DNA of 64,000 nucleotides from Paenibacillus sp. Root444D2 (GTDB lineage Bacteria; Bacillota; Bacilli; Paenibacillales; NBRC-103111): assembly GCF_001426375.1 (NCBI RefSeq), contig NZ_LMEO01000004.1, forward strand, positions 1 to 64,000, read 5' to 3'. Shown here piece by piece: positions 61,643 to 64,000 of the stretch. Each line of letters opens with the position of its first letter. Position 1 is the stretch's first letter. A model generated the notes under the pieces. The model did no database searches, was not told where the DNA came from, and worked only from the letters and a program-made list of their open reading frames with translations. The position numbers and the translations under genes are program-made.

Positions 61643-61676
61643 ATCCGACCCCTTCTTTCATTTAAATTAGTTTAAA

Positions 61677-61690
61677 TGATTGCGCTTTCA
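61677..61690. promoter_or_regulatory. LacI/CcpA-type operator before the binding-protein gene
   Basis: TGATTGCGCTTTCA (reverse TGAAAGCGCAATCA) has the central CG and flanks of LacI-family or cre sites. A CATTTAAA-TTAG-TTTAAATG hairpin lies directly next to it (61659-61678). The remaining A+T-rich gap to 61979 (337 bp in total) shows no further structure I can support. Confidence 0.5.
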
Positions 61691-61979
61691 AAACCGTCCT
61701 TTAAGATTTCCTCCTGCATCTCAGCATTCCAATTCTGTGACCATTGACCATACATTCTGTTATAAGCAAGTTGTCTTTGCAAATTTGATTAGTGAATCAC
61801 TCCACTTTTTTATTTTACTAATTATTTTCTAAAAACACAATAGTTTTTACTAAAATATTTTAATTAAAACCCTAATTAATGATTATATTTACTAAATATA
61901 TGTGTTGATCAAAAATTAATGTAATGAAAAATGGTAAAGCGACAGATTCACCTATTCGCTTTACCACACCTTATTCGTT

Positions 61980-64000
<2,021 letters not shown>

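Overview
The window looks like chromosomal DNA of a Paenibacillus-type Gram-positive soil bacterium (inference). The signs are several LplA/LplB/YtcP-type sugar ABC transporters, a YesM/YesN two-component pair, MocR, LacI and TetR regulators, a Fur box at a hydroxamate-siderophore operon, GGAGG-type ribosome sites and many T-tailed hairpin terminators. No tRNA, rRNA, CRISPR array or intact insertion sequence was found. Both edges cut features: the 5' end of a group IIC intron at the left, and an alpha-galactosidase gene at the right.

Layout. 1-4.4 kb: intron end, DUF2935 protein, drug/metabolite exporter divergent from a MocR regulator, TetR regulator. 4.4-9.5 kb: iron block, with a ferredoxin-NADP reductase-like flavoprotein divergent from fhuC-fhuD-fhuB-fhuG around Fur-like boxes. 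9.5-23.5 kb: aldo-keto reductase, then a polysaccharide cassette on the minus strand (LacI, YesN, YesM, two permeases, binding lipoprotein, parallel beta-helix enzyme), then an FAD oxidoreductase plus SGNH hydrolase behind a 16-bp tandem repeat. 24-31 kb: sigma54-type two-component system whose kinase carries an amino-acid-binding domain, followed by an amino-acid ABC transporter and a ureohydrolase with a visible sigma54 promoter. 31-36 kb: small membrane protein, short-chain dehydrogenase, oxalate-decarboxylase-like bicupin, TetR with a metallo-beta-lactamase-fold partner, and a broken gene. 36.6-38.8 kb: GH29 fucosidase divergent from an AraC regulator. 39-53.5 kb: proline/hydroxyproline-type regulon (two racemases/epimerases, a D-amino-acid-oxidase-like flavoprotein, a sugar-isomerase-like protein, a sigma54 activator, a prolidase, and a three-gene Fe-S/flavin dehydrogenase unit), interrupted by a GH94 1,2-beta-oligoglucan phosphorylase gene with its LacI regulator. 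54-64 kb: alpha-galactoside cassette (GH36 fragment, LacI, binding lipoprotein, two permeases, GH4 alpha-galactosidase, and a 5'-truncated alpha/alpha-barrel protein).

The most unusual observation is a dispersed intergenic element present three times (about 23.55, 45.02 and 53.53 kb). Each copy carries four 17-19-bp dyads of the form TGTTGTA-N5-TACAACA. The dyad centres are 52, 62 and 51-52 bp apart in every copy although the surrounding sequence has diverged. These distances are about 5, 6 and 5 turns of B-DNA, so the dyads would lie on one face of the helix. Second in interest is a set of four sequences matching TTGGC-N8-TTGC (sigma54 -24/-12) placed exactly in front of the amino-acid transporter, the racemase operon, the prolidase and the Fe-S dehydrogenase operon. 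They tie genes 8 kb apart to one activator. All functional assignments rest on reading motifs by eye; no database search was run.
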